A program made the position numbers and the translations under genes. From JADLCX01 sp964630785 (GTDB lineage: Bacteria; Planctomycetota; Phycisphaerae; Phycisphaerales; UBA1924), in contig CAZVZG010000001.1 of the NCBI GenBank assembly GCA_964630785.1, forward strand, positions 240,253-304,252: a stretch of DNA of 64,000 bases. The letters are read 5' to 3'. Positions 25,701 to 33,717 of the stretch are shown here, piece by piece (position 1 is the stretch's first letter; each line of letters opens with the position of its first letter). The notes beneath the pieces are model-generated. The model saw only the letters and a program-made list of their open reading frames with translations, made no database searches and had not been told where the DNA came from.

Positions 25701-26002
25701 TGCTGCATGATGTACTCCATCTGCTCGGGCGTCGGGTTGGCCACGAAGCAGCGGGGGGCCTGCGCCACCATGTCCAGGAGCAGCGTCCGTCGTTCTCGGG
25801 CCTGCGAGGCCGTCTCTCCCATGGGCGCGGCCGCATCGCTGCGCTCCACCAGGGCGTCCAGACGCTCGCCCAGGCCGTCGTGGGGCTTGGCGGTCGCCGC
25901 CGTGGTCTCCGCGGCCGCCCGGCCGAGGCACGTGCCCGCCGCCATCAGGGTGACGAGAAACACCGTGGCCACGTGGCCCGTACAAAACCCATTCGACTTC
26001 AT
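22718..26002 (-). CDS. secreted matrixin-like metalloprotease with Cys-rich repeats and dockerin pair (first paralogue)
   Basis: This 1094-aa protein starts at ATG 26002 (MKSNGFCTGHVATVFLVTLMAAG), which gives a signal peptide. The metzincin-like zinc site is HEHGHGLGFIH (His271, His275, His281) with KLMEP as the Met-turn candidate. After the protease come a pre-peptidase C-terminal-like domain (about 390-490, WFKFTLSSAQNVTITV), a PKD domain (YDWDLDGNGVFETLDNPQPTFTY), an IPT/TIG domain (ITGVNLAGVSSASQVTV), a second sugar/propeptide-like beta domain, and about six Cys-rich repeats of the form GACC...C...C...CSPNPCPQPT. It ends with two dockerin-like units and FTGCPG. It is likely a surface-tethered protease. 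Its paralogue lies directly upstream. Confidence 0.9.
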   Translation of the reverse strand: MKSNGFCTGHVATVFLVTLMAAGTCLGRAAAETTAATAKPHDGLGERLDALVERSDAAAPMGETASQARERRTLLLDMVAQAPRCFVANPTPEQMEYIMQHFNALPVGGVLQDGLNNRFFTSNLVWTGNGGQGASGRATPASLRFSFPNDGVSWDGGSNNLNSKFNAQFGTANIDRGREYVRQALASWRRYSGLSYTEVADNNSPFTGSAGAAGGGEVRIGSRPQGNTGVLAYNYFPNGGSDMVINSDELNTGSMFGGSSNFRYFRNVVAHEHGHGLGFIHTTPCNGTKLMEPFANTNFEMTQVDELRGAQRNYGDRFAGNNSAGSAKDFGDLTSPVLKSIIERSLSTNGAAGINNTNQDWFKFTLSSAQNVTITVVPTGGSYANGQQSGGCNPTSPPAVNASAAGNLDVELRDSNGSTVLLQANSAAAGATESIPAGSLSAGTYTVRVIDSGPDGPNDQIVQLYDLTIRVGNSKAPPTAIAGVNKRVAAGQVCYFMGNLNSRTNESGAILNNASYDWDLDGNGVFETLDNPQPTFTYNSNGLFNVTLRVTDSNGMSATDTISVAVVGAVSSISSVTPNTGQSGATIPVTITGVNLAGVSSASQVTVSGGGVTVTGTPVISGGGSTVNGLSFVIGAGAAVGSRNVTISNADGTGQVATANGVFSVTNTPPANDDCAAPISWGSVAGPRPFTNTNATTGLIQSFPGTGCPAAGPINQDVWYTWVAPANGNLNVTTDSATAGSPTPFSSRVAVYHGGNCPPGAAVGCDDFGSSFNVFVQDGHTYLFQIGSIIVGQTGTADVILTFTPVVGACCDSSGGCTITASSECLGTSTFSGNGTTCEVPGCEQPLGTCCAADGGCTVSDQSGCSTGTFAPGDAVCNPNPCPQPTGACCSALGGCVMSEQADCDAGRAWTSGGVCDPNPCPEPTGACCATDGTCIATTAAGCSDNFLGAGSTCSPNQCPQPTGACCATDGACNIATTAGCSDSFMGVGSACSPNPCPQPTGACCNGTTCTVATAADCSGAFVGAGSACGGAGNPVACCPANFNQQGGVTVQDIFDFLAAYFGGQPGADFNSSGGITVQDIFDFLGAYFTGCPG

Positions 26003-26309
26003 CGCTACCTCCGCTATTTCCGATCGAGGGCTGAAAAGCCCCGGGCGAACGGCCCGAGAATCGCGGACACGGCTCCGCAGTCCAACCGGCGCCGGCCCGT
26101 CGAGCACGATCCCATACGCCGAGGGCCAGTCATCGGCTCCATCCTACCCGCAAGTCAGTCCACAACACGCCATATCTCGGAAACGCGCGCACGATAGAGC
26201 AGGACCACGCCACCGAGCGAGGGCAAGCCACCGGCTGGATTCGGTGATCTTGCGGCCTTTCCACGCCATTGCCGGGGGGCCCCGAACCGAGCCCTTCACC
26301 CCCAGAACG
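26003..26309. other. gap between the two metalloprotease genes
   Basis: These 307 bases hold the presumed promoter and leader of the 22718-26002 gene. I see no T-rich terminator after the upstream paralogue, no palindromic repeat of families A-C and no convincing small ORF. Read-through from the second protease into the first is therefore possible, which would make the pair an operon. Confidence 0.5.
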
Positions 26310-29300
26310 TCAGCCGGGGCAGCCCTGGAAGTACGCCCGCAGGTAGGCGAACAGGTCTTCGAGCGTTACGGCACTGTCTCCGTTGAAATCCGCGGCTAGC
26401 GACTGCAACTGCCACGCGGCAAGGTAGTCGAACAGGTCCTGAACACCCACGCCGTTCACGCCGTTGAAGTTGGCCGGGCAGCAGGTGGTCGGGTTGCCGG
26501 TCGGGCCGCACGCGACCCCATCGCCCTGGTACGCGCCGCCGCTGCACGAGCCCGCATCGGTCACCACGGTGCAGGTGGTCCCGGCGCAGCACGCACCGCC
26601 CGAACTCGGGCAGCCAGCGAAGTACGCCGCGAGGAAGTCGAAGATGTCCTGCACGCTCACGGCGCCCGAACCGTTGAAATCAGCGCTGGGGTCCACCGCG
26701 AAGTACGCGCCCAGGAAATCGAAGATGTCCTGCACACTCACGCCGTCCATGCCGTTGAAGTTGGCCGGGCAGCAGGTCGTCGGGTTGCCCGGCGTGCCGC
26801 ACACGGTGCCCGCGCCCTTGAACACCGCCGGCGCGACGCAGCCGGCCGCGGCCAGGAGGGTGCACGTCGTCCCGTCGCAGCAGGCGCCGGTGGGCTGCGC
26901 GCACGGGTCGGGCGTGCAGGTCTGGGCCGGCAGGAACGTCCCGCCCAGGCACGCGGACTGCAGCACGACCGAGCACGCGCCGCCCGCGCCGCAGCACGCG
27001 CCGGGCTGAGCGCACGGGCTGGGCGAGCAGGTCTGGCCCGGCACGAACGCGCCGCCCTGACCGTTGCACGCAGCCGGGGTGAGCCCGGAGACGCACGCCC
27101 CCGTGGAGACGATGCAGCACACCCCGCTGGGTGGCGGGCACAGCGTCGGCGAGCAGGCCGCGCTGGCGTGCCACGCGCCCGAGGTGCAGTCGGCCTGAAG
27201 CACGAACGCGCTGCACAGGCCGCTCGCCGTGTCGCAGCACGCCCCGCGCGGCGGGGGGCAAACGCCCGGGTCGCATACGGTGACCGACGAACTGAACGTG
27301 CCGGTGCACTCGCCCGGCGTATTGACAACCGAGCAATCGCCGGTCGGCGAGCAGCAGACGCCCGGCGTCGGCTGGGCGCACGGGTCGGGCGTGCAGACCG
27401 CCCCGACCGTCCACCCGCCGGCGCACGCGGAGTGGGTAGTCACGGCGCAGCCGGATACGGTGCAGCAGGCGCCGGTCATCTGCGCGCAGGGGTCCGGGTC
27501 GCACACGCCGTCGGCCGTCCACGCGCCGGGGCAGTCGGCCTGGAGCGTGATCTCGCACGCCAGGTCGGGCACGCAGCAACTCCCGGTCGAGGTCTGGCAG
27601 CTCGCGGGCGTGCACGCCGCGCCGGGCGAGAACACGCCGTTGGAGCACTCGGCGAGCGTGGCGTTCACGCACTGCCCGTCGGGCAGGCAGCACGCCCCGG
27701 GCGGCGGCGGCGGGCAGGGGTTCGGGGCGCACGCGCCGCCGGGGGCCCATGAGCCCGAGCAACCGGTCTGCGGGCTGAGCGTGCACGAGCCGTCGGCGTG
27801 GCAGCACGAACCGACGGGCTGCGGGCACGGGTTGCCCGCGCAGGTCAGCCCGAGCGGGTTCCAGTCGCCGCCGATACAGTCGGCCTGGGTGATGATCGAG
27901 CACTGACCGCTGGGATAGCAGCAGCGTCGCAGCGGCTGCGGGCAGGGGTTGGGCGAGCAAACGTTGGCCGCGTTGAACAGCCCATCGCACGACACCGGCG
28001 CGACGTTCATCGTGCACGCGCCAGTGTTCGCGTTGCAGCACGAGCCGACCAGGTCGGCAAAGGCCAGGTCCACGCAGGCCGACCCGACGTGGCCCTCGTT
28101 CACGCCCCCGACGCGGAACAGCAGGCGGTCGCCGATCTGCACGTTCAGCGTGAACATCTCGCCGCAGGCCAGCAGGTTGACCGACGCGGGCGGGCACGCG
28201 ATCGGGCCCGCGGGCAGTCGGTACGCGGCCACGACGCTCGGGAACGGCGCGGGCGTCGCGCCGGCCTCGTTGCTCCGCGAATGAACGCTCAACATCCCCG
28301 TCTGCGAGGCGGTCCAGACGTACCACACGTCGTTGTGCAGCGTCGAGCCCTCGCAACCCGAGCCGGTGTAGTCTTGCTCTTCGCCGGTGGTCGCGCCGCG
28401 GCTGTCAAAGGGCTTGCACCCCGGCCCGGCCGTCCAGATGTCGGGCGCGGAGCACCCGTCGTTCGGGGGAGCGGGAACGGCGTCCAGCACCGTGATCGCG
28501 CTGTCAAGGAACCCGGCGGTGCACCCGTCGGTGATGCGCACGTCGCGAGCGCTCAGCTCCGCATCGGCGGCCACGGTAATCGTCAGCCCGGTGATGGAAG
28601 TCCCGGCTCCGCCGACCACGGGCACGCCGCCGAGCGTCACGCCTGTGCCCGACACCGTGATCTGGTTGAGCGCCATGACCGCGCCCAGGCCGGTGCCGGT
28701 GATCGTGATCGGGATCGTCGTGCCGCGGTACGCAAACGCGGGCGTGACCGATGTCACGGAGATCGGCGCGCCGGTTACCGTAACGAAGATCGTGTCCGTG
28801 GCCTGAAGCCCCGCGGCCGGGTCGGTCACGCGCAGCGTGACGGGAATGATCCGGTTCTGATCGGTGTAAAGGGCGAAGGGAAATCGCGGGTTGTTGGGAA
28901 ACTGACCCTCGGGCGGGTTGTCGAGGCTGTCGATGTTGATCTCGAACGTGCCGTCGCCGTCGAGGTCCCACTCGAAGTTGGCCGTGCGCGAGCTCAGCGG
29001 TTCGCTGTTGGGGTCCTGCGAGCGGGACAGCAGGTCGCCGATGAACTGCACGTACTGCCCCAGCGGGGCGTACTTGTCCACGCCGGCGACGGCGTAGGGC
29101 GAGTACTTCACCGGGTTCTCGTCGGGGCCGAGGCGGACGGACAGGTCGTAGAGCTGCGTGGGCTGGTCGGCCAGGTAGCTCGCGCTCCCGCCCGAATCGA
29201 ACACGCGGATGTAGTAGGTGCCCGCGGGCTGCACGCCGGCGTCGATCGTCTCGACCGCGCCGGCCGCGTTGGTGTTGGCCTCGCGGAACGGCGTGCCCTC

Positions 29301-30767
29301 GCCGTCGCGGAAGAACTGGATGTCGAGGTTGCCGATGGCGACGGCGTTGACCGAGGTTGCCGGGCCGGAGCACGGCGCGGGGCTGCCATCGACCTGCTGG
29401 CCGTTGACGTAAGCGTCGCCCGTCGGCGTCACCTTGATCACGATCCGCTGCGGGTTCTCGATCGTGAACCTGAACCAGTCCTCCCCGGAGGGGTTGGGCA
29501 ACATCGTGCCCGGGTTGATGACCGGCCCGTTGGTCGAGAGGTCTCGCTCCAGCACCGAGTGCGGGTGCAGGCCCAGCGCCGGCTCGTTGTGGTCGAGCGC
29601 GACCGACACCGGGTCGTTGGCGTTGCCCAGGCTCGGGTACCGGGCCGAGTCGGTCGGCGGGTTGCCGGGCGTGATGATCCATTGACGCCCCAGGTCCCGC
29701 GCCGCCTCGCGCGTCTGGTTGCCCGCGAAGCGATCGCCGTAGTTGTGCTGCGCGCCCCGCTTCTCGTCGATCTGCACCATGTCGTACACGGTCGACGAGA
29801 ACGGCTCCATCAGCTTGGTCTGGCTGCACGGGATCACGTGCCGAAAGCCCAGGCCGTGTCCGTGCTCGTGCGCGATCACGTTGCGCAGGTAGCGGTACCC
29901 GTTGCTGGCCGAGAAGTACGGGGGCGGCGCCGTGTCACCCGGCTCGACGAAGTAGCTCGAGTTGAGCACCATGTCGCCGCCGAACTCGGGGAAATAGTTG
30001 AACGCCAGCACGCCGAACCCCTCGCCCTGGGCGTAGGAGCCGAAGCGGATGTCGCCGTGCGTGCCCGGACCGGCCGGTGGGAACGGGTCCCACGGCGCGT
30101 CGTCGTCGCACACCTCCATGTACCGCACCGAGCACGCGCGTTCCCAGCCGGCAAGCACCTGGCGGAACAGCTCGCGACCGTACGCGACGCCCGGCCCCGG
30201 CAGCGCCGGCAGCGGCGGATCGACCGACGTGTCCGGCATGGTCCGACCGATGAGGTCGGCGCTCAGGCGGTTGAGCTGGCCCTCCGGCCCCCACACCACG
30301 CCGTCATTCGGGAACGAGTACGTCAGCAGCGAAATCGGCTTGGCCTGGCCGATCTGCGTTGTGAACGCCGCGCCGCTCCCGTCCCACGCGCTCACGTCCA
30401 GGAAGAACCGGTTGTTGAGGCGGGTGATCCGCTCGGCGGGGTTGCGCCCGCCGTAGTACGCCGCGATCGCTTCGAGCTGCGCCGGCGTCGGGTTGCCGAT
30501 GAAGCAGCCCTCCGCGTTGCGGATTCGTTCCAGCAGCCTCGTGCGCCGCGCGCCCGGCGCTTCGCCGGCGCGCTCGGCATCGCGCGTCGCCAGGTCGAGC
30601 AGCGTCTGCAACGTGCCGTCGGCCGCCGGCGCGGCCGAATCTCTCAAGCGCGCACCGACCCCATCGGGCGCGAACGCGCCGTGCGCGACCGAGCCCGCGA
30701 GGAGCGCCGCAGCCGCACATCCCGCGGCCGCAGCCGCCCGAGCCGATCTCTTCGCCATGCTCGCCAT
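26310..30767 (-). CDS. giant secreted matrixin-like metalloprotease with expanded Cys-rich repeats and two dockerin pairs (second paralogue)
   Basis: This 1485-aa protein has the same domain order as its downstream neighbour. The signal peptide is in MAKRSARAAAAAGCAAAALLAGSVAHG (start 30767, or MAKRS at 30758). The zinc site is HEHGHGLGFRH from His300, with TKLMEPFS following. Then come pre-peptidase C-terminal-like, PKD-like (FEWDLDGDGTFEINIDSLDN) and IPT domains, and a run of about 13 Cys-rich repeats of 35-40 residues (GACC...C..C...C.P.PC.QP). Two dockerin pairs close the protein, separated by one more Cys-rich unit; the last pair is diverged (VGVQDLFDYL, VTLEDLFAYL). The repeat run is roughly double that of the paralogue, implying tandem expansion. 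Confidence 0.9.
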   Translation of the reverse strand: MASMAKRSARAAAAAGCAAAALLAGSVAHGAFAPDGVGARLRDSAAPAADGTLQTLLDLATRDAERAGEAPGARRTRLLERIRNAEGCFIGNPTPAQLEAIAAYYGGRNPAERITRLNNRFFLDVSAWDGSGAAFTTQIGQAKPISLLTYSFPNDGVVWGPEGQLNRLSADLIGRTMPDTSVDPPLPALPGPGVAYGRELFRQVLAGWERACSVRYMEVCDDDAPWDPFPPAGPGTHGDIRFGSYAQGEGFGVLAFNYFPEFGGDMVLNSSYFVEPGDTAPPPYFSASNGYRYLRNVIAHEHGHGLGFRHVIPCSQTKLMEPFSSTVYDMVQIDEKRGAQHNYGDRFAGNQTREAARDLGRQWIITPGNPPTDSARYPSLGNANDPVSVALDHNEPALGLHPHSVLERDLSTNGPVINPGTMLPNPSGEDWFRFTIENPQRIVIKVTPTGDAYVNGQQVDGSPAPCSGPATSVNAVAIGNLDIQFFRDGEGTPFREANTNAAGAVETIDAGVQPAGTYYIRVFDSGGSASYLADQPTQLYDLSVRLGPDENPVKYSPYAVAGVDKYAPLGQYVQFIGDLLSRSQDPNSEPLSSRTANFEWDLDGDGTFEINIDSLDNPPEGQFPNNPRFPFALYTDQNRIIPVTLRVTDPAAGLQATDTIFVTVTGAPISVTSVTPAFAYRGTTIPITITGTGLGAVMALNQITVSGTGVTLGGVPVVGGAGTSITGLTITVAADAELSARDVRITDGCTAGFLDSAITVLDAVPAPPNDGCSAPDIWTAGPGCKPFDSRGATTGEEQDYTGSGCEGSTLHNDVWYVWTASQTGMLSVHSRSNEAGATPAPFPSVVAAYRLPAGPIACPPASVNLLACGEMFTLNVQIGDRLLFRVGGVNEGHVGSACVDLAFADLVGSCCNANTGACTMNVAPVSCDGLFNAANVCSPNPCPQPLRRCCYPSGQCSIITQADCIGGDWNPLGLTCAGNPCPQPVGSCCHADGSCTLSPQTGCSGSWAPGGACAPNPCPPPPPGACCLPDGQCVNATLAECSNGVFSPGAACTPASCQTSTGSCCVPDLACEITLQADCPGAWTADGVCDPDPCAQMTGACCTVSGCAVTTHSACAGGWTVGAVCTPDPCAQPTPGVCCSPTGDCSVVNTPGECTGTFSSSVTVCDPGVCPPPRGACCDTASGLCSAFVLQADCTSGAWHASAACSPTLCPPPSGVCCIVSTGACVSGLTPAACNGQGGAFVPGQTCSPSPCAQPGACCGAGGACSVVLQSACLGGTFLPAQTCTPDPCAQPTGACCDGTTCTLLAAAGCVAPAVFKGAGTVCGTPGNPTTCCPANFNGMDGVSVQDIFDFLGAYFAVDPSADFNGSGAVSVQDIFDFLAAYFAGCPSSGGACCAGTTCTVVTDAGSCSGGAYQGDGVACGPTGNPTTCCPANFNGVNGVGVQDLFDYLAAWQLQSLAADFNGDSAVTLEDLFAYLRAYFQGCPG

Positions 30768-31225
30768 GGTTTCCGGTCACTCCCGTCGCTGTCGGCGTCG
30801 TCCCTGCCGCGTGTCGGATGGTCCGCGCCCAAAGGCCGATACGAACGCCCGGGACCGTTCCCGGCGCGCCGCATCCGCTTTGGCCCTTCACCAGACCACC
30901 GCTTCACCACCGGGGCCACACACACCGGCGGGTTTTTGGGCCGCCAACGTTATGTGGCCCGCGCCGGCCCGACCCCTTACCCAAACCGCCACCGCCCCAA
31001 TCCGAAGACCTGTTCGCTCAAACCCCCGCAGGGGATCCCCATCCCCTCCGTGGCATCGGCGCCCAGCCGATGTTCCACCCCGCACCCACGCATCTGCAAC
31101 TCCCGTCCGAAAACGCCGTCACACCACCCCTGCGCCAACGCTCTGACCCCCACCGATCCACACCGCACAAGCCCCGACACGCGCACTGCGTCCCGTCAAT
31201 TCGAGCCCCACGCCGCGAATTCTTC
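30768..31225. other. upstream region of the large metalloprotease; no gene seen
   Basis: These 458 bases lie between the start of the minus-strand protease and the promoter of the candidate RNA. The frames that stay open here are GC-driven, lack ribosome-binding sites and resemble no family. It presumably carries the protease promoter on the minus strand, which I could not place. Confidence 0.5.
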
Positions 31226-31254
31226 TTGCATCCCGCCCCACCCGGTGCTAATTT
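31226..31254 (+). promoter_or_regulatory. sigma-70-type promoter for the candidate RNA
   Basis: TTGCAT (31226-31231) and TAATTT (31249-31254) are separated by 17 bases. The -10 is preceded by TGC, giving an extended -10 (TGnTAATTT). The local A+T content is high for this genome. Transcription would start near 31261. Confidence 0.7.
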
Positions 31255-31260
31255 CAGCCT

Positions 31261-31578
31261 GCACTGATTCTGGGGAGAGAGAAGAACCCCTGAAACCAGT
31301 GTTGGCATGCGATCGGCACCCCGGCCTCGGGCGGAGTGGGCGCGTTGTGTATGCGCGCGGCCCCGGACCTTCGGTCGTCGGTCGGCCTGTCGAAGACTTT
31401 GGCGGGGGAAAGGTGTCCTGAACAGCCCGCTCGGTGGCTGCCGTACGGAACGGAATCGGGAAGGCCAAACTTGATCGAAGCCCATCCGCCTCCGGGACCT
31501 GGAGGCACGGCCCGGTTTGCGGGTGGATGGACTCTCTCTCGCCGGGGTGGCGAAAGCCCCCCGGCGGGTTTTATTTTT
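31261..31578 (+). ncRNA. candidate structured non-coding RNA, about 318 nt
   Basis: This is a transcript predicted from a promoter (31226-31254) and a terminator (31541-31578), with no convincing ORF between. The 5' end can fold as CACTG-A-TTC-T-GGGG / CCCC-T-GAA-AC-CAGTG around a purine-rich loop (AGAGAGAAGAA, 31262-31300). Further hairpins include GACCTTCGGTC and GCCTCC-GGGACCT-GGAGGC, and GAGAGAG near the 5' end could pair with CTCTCTC near 31532. I checked it by eye against RNase P, tmRNA, SRP and 6S landmarks and found none. It is probably a real RNA gene of unknown class. An alternative is a short untranslated transcript from a lost gene. Confidence 0.55.
31541..31578 (+). terminator. 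intrinsic terminator ending the candidate RNA
   Basis: GCCGGGG (31541-31547) pairs with CCCCGGC (31559-31565) around an 11-nt loop, followed after three G by TTTTATTTTT. It faces the plus strand, while the nearest gene (31790) is on the minus strand, so it must end a different transcript. Confidence 0.75.
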
Positions 31579-31789
31579 GTCGGACCCCGCCGCGAGTATC
31601 TGCGGACCTTGAAGTCTCAAACTTGATCGCTTTTTGGGCCTTTCGCCTAGCACATTCGCGCGCCCGCGAGTATCTTCGCCCTTGCGTCGTTTCGGTTACG
31701 ACGCCCGTGACACACCTGTCATGAGAGTATCCACGGACCTGTCTCCACCGGGTTCGTGGATTTGCGCCGGCGAACTCGGGCGACCCGCA

Positions 31790-32959
31790 TCAATCCTGCG
31801 GAAGGACCACGACGTCGTCGGGCTCGACGCCGAGCGTGATCGTCCGCCCCTCGGGCTCGCCGAATCCGGGGTTGAGCCGCGAGACGCGCACGTTCGATCC
31901 GCCGGCGAGTTCGGCCGCGAGCTGCGCCGTCTCGCCGAGGTAGACCGACGAACCGACCCGCCCCGCCAGCGTGTTGCGCTCGCGGGCATCGGGCCCGAGA
32001 ATGCGGAACGCCTCGGGCCGGATCGACACGACCACGCGCGACGCGTCCGCCGGCACAGCCGGCGACACCTGCGTGGATTCCAGCGGGCCCGCCCCGGTCC
32101 GCACGCTGATCGTCCCGTTGTCGCGTCGCTCCACGCTCGCCGGCAGGAAGTTGGTCTCGCCCAGGAACTCCGCGACAAACCGCGTCCGCGGCCGCCGGTA
32201 CAGCTCCGTCGGCCCGCCCACCTGCACGATGCGCCCCTTGTTCACGATCGCGATGCGATCGGCCATCGACAGCGCTTCCTTCTGATCGTGCGTCACGTAC
32301 ACGCCCGTGATCCCCGACTCCTTGCACACCCGCCGGATCTCCGATCGCAGCTCGATCCGCAGTTTCGCGTCCAGGTTCGAGAGCGGTTCGTCCAGCAGAA
32401 GCACGTCCGGCCGGATCACCAGCGCGCGGGCCAGCGCCACGCGCTGCTGCTGGCCGCCGGAGAGCTGGTTGGGCTTGCGCTGGGCGTACGGCTCCATCTG
32501 CACCGCCCGCAGGGCCTCCTCGACGCGCCGGTCCCGCTCCCCCGCCGGAACTTTGCGCACGCTCAGGCCGAACGCCACGTTCTGCGCCACCGTCATGTGC
32601 GGCCAGAGCGCGTAACTCTGGAACACCATGCCCGTGTTCCGCTTGTTCGGCGGCACGCGGGTCATGTCGCGTGTCCACGCCACGCCGCCCGTCGCCGGGT
32701 CGTGCCGCTCGAACGTGATCGTGCCCGCGCTGGGCTCCAGGAACCCCGCGATCATGCGGAGCAGCGTCGTCTTGCCACACCCTGACGGCCCCAGCAGAAA
32801 GAACAACTCGCCCGCCTCGATGGTGAGCGTCACGTCGTCCACGGCGACGGTCTGGCCGCCGGCACCGCTCTTGCCCGCCCCCCCCCCTTCTCCCCCTCCT
32901 CCGGAGCCGAGCGCGGCGAACCGTTTGCTGAGATTGGCGAGCCGGATCGTGGTGGACAT
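31790..32959 (-). CDS. ABC transporter ATP-binding protein with C-terminal TOBE domain
   Basis: This 389-aa cytoplasmic ATPase belongs to an importer of the PotA/FbpC/UgpC type. The start ATG 32959 (MSTTIRLANLSKRF) is chosen over in-frame starts up to 33151, which would extend over the divergent gene's leader. Seen: Walker A GPSGCGKTTLL, Q-loop region, signature LSGGQQQRVALARAL, Walker B VLLLDEPLSNLD, His-loop YVTHDQKEAL, and a TOBE-type domain from about 290 (VSIRPEAFRI... ITLGVEPDDVVVLPQ). A Gly-rich insert (about 16-32) interrupts the first strand region. No permease or binding-protein gene adjoins, so it is an orphan and may serve a transporter encoded elsewhere. Substrate is not predictable. 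Confidence 0.9.
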   Translation of the reverse strand: MSTTIRLANLSKRFAALGSGGGGEGGGAGKSGAGGQTVAVDDVTLTIEAGELFFLLGPSGCGKTTLLRMIAGFLEPSAGTITFERHDPATGGVAWTRDMTRVPPNKRNTGMVFQSYALWPHMTVAQNVAFGLSVRKVPAGERDRRVEEALRAVQMEPYAQRKPNQLSGGQQQRVALARALVIRPDVLLLDEPLSNLDAKLRIELRSEIRRVCKESGITGVYVTHDQKEALSMADRIAIVNKGRIVQVGGPTELYRRPRTRFVAEFLGETNFLPASVERRDNGTISVRTGAGPLESTQVSPAVPADASRVVVSIRPEAFRILGPDARERNTLAGRVGSSVYLGETAQLAAELAGGSNVRVSRLNPGFGEPEGRTITLGVEPDDVVVLPQD

Positions 32960-33035
32960 GCGGGCCGACAAGGTAGCAGGTCCGACGCCGCCCCGGCGCG
33001 GCACACGCCCACGCCGTCCGCGGGAGAGGTAACCT

Positions 33036-33458
33036 GTGGCCGTGTCCCAGCCGCGAGCAATACCGGAGCCCGACCCCGCCGCCGCGCAGGCCGCGCGGCT
33101 GGCCGCGGCCAGAGCCGATCGCGCGCGCCCCGTGCCCACCCCCGGTCCCACGCTCTCCCGCTTGTTTCTGGCTCAGGTGCCCGAGGCCCGGCGCATGCGC
33201 CGCCAACTCGCCGGGATCGCCCGCGCCTGGGCCGAGGTGGTGCCGCCCGAGATCGCCGAACAGACCCGACTGGAGGGCGTGAACGGGGGCGTGCTGGGCG
33301 TCCGGGCGGCCGACGCCGCGGTGCGATTCCAACTCGACCGCTTCCTGCGGACCGGGGGCGAGGCACGGCTGCTGGCCCGCCTGCCGACGGCGATCCGTCG
33401 CGTCCGGATCGGGCTCGACGCCCAGGCCGAGCCCGGCGAGCGACCCCGGAAAACCTGA
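33036..33458 (+). CDS. DUF721/DciA-like protein
   Basis: This 140-aa protein matches the DUF721 (DciA) family pattern: SRLFLAQVPEARRMRRQLAGIARAWAEVVPPEIAEQTRLEGVNGGVLGVRAADAAVRFQ is the KH-like core, where W-x-x-V-V-x-x-x-I and the L-x-V-x-x-x-x-x-x-x-x-L pattern recur. In other bacteria DciA loads or recruits the replicative helicase DnaB. The start is GTG 33036 after GGGAGAGG. The N-terminal 40 residues are Ala/Arg/Pro-rich and likely disordered. It is divergent from the ABC ATPase gene. A weak hairpin (CGGACG/CGTCCG) with a downstream TTTTTT follows the stop near 33473-33512. Confidence 0.8.
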   Translation: MAVSQPRAIPEPDPAAAQAARLAAARADRARPVPTPGPTLSRLFLAQVPEARRMRRQLAGIARAWAEVVPPEIAEQTRLEGVNGGVLGVRAADAAVRFQLDRFLRTGGEARLLARLPTAIRRVRIGLDAQAEPGERPRKT

Positions 33459-33472
33459 GCGATTCGGGCCCC

Positions 33473-33512
33473 GGACGGGTTGCCCGCGGCGTCCGCCGTG
33501 TTAGGTTTTTTA
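33473..33512 (+). terminator. possible terminator after the DciA-like gene
   Basis: CGGACG...CGTCCG encloses a GC-rich loop, and a TTTTTT run follows about 12 bases after the stem. The spacing is longer than ideal, so efficiency is doubtful. Confidence 0.45.
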
Positions 33513-33717
33513 TTGAACGAGTCCCCGGTCTTCGGGTAGGGGGTGGGTTGGGGGGGGGACGCGGAGGTTCTGGAGAGAGACCCTTCGTCACGAGTTTCAG
33601 CGCGCCGCCCGGACCGCGAGAGAGAGGCCGGGTGGCGCCATCCGTGCGCTCCTCGCGCCGATCAAGCGGCGCGGACGCATACCCGGGTTTGTATGTGCGC
33701 GATTGGGAGGAGGAGAG

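Noticed and set aside
31261..31578. RNase P RNA, tmRNA, SRP RNA or 6S RNA
   Set aside because: The conserved landmarks I know (GAGGAAAGTCC of RNase P, the tRNA-like ends of tmRNA, the GGAAGCAGC-type SRP loop, the long closed duplex with central bubble of 6S) were not found on either strand.
32959..33151. A longer N-terminus for the ABC ATPase (start at 33151)
   Set aside because: The extra 64 residues are Ala/Gly/Arg-rich and would overlap the coding start of the divergent DciA-like gene; MSTTIRLANLSKRF at 32959 matches the family start.
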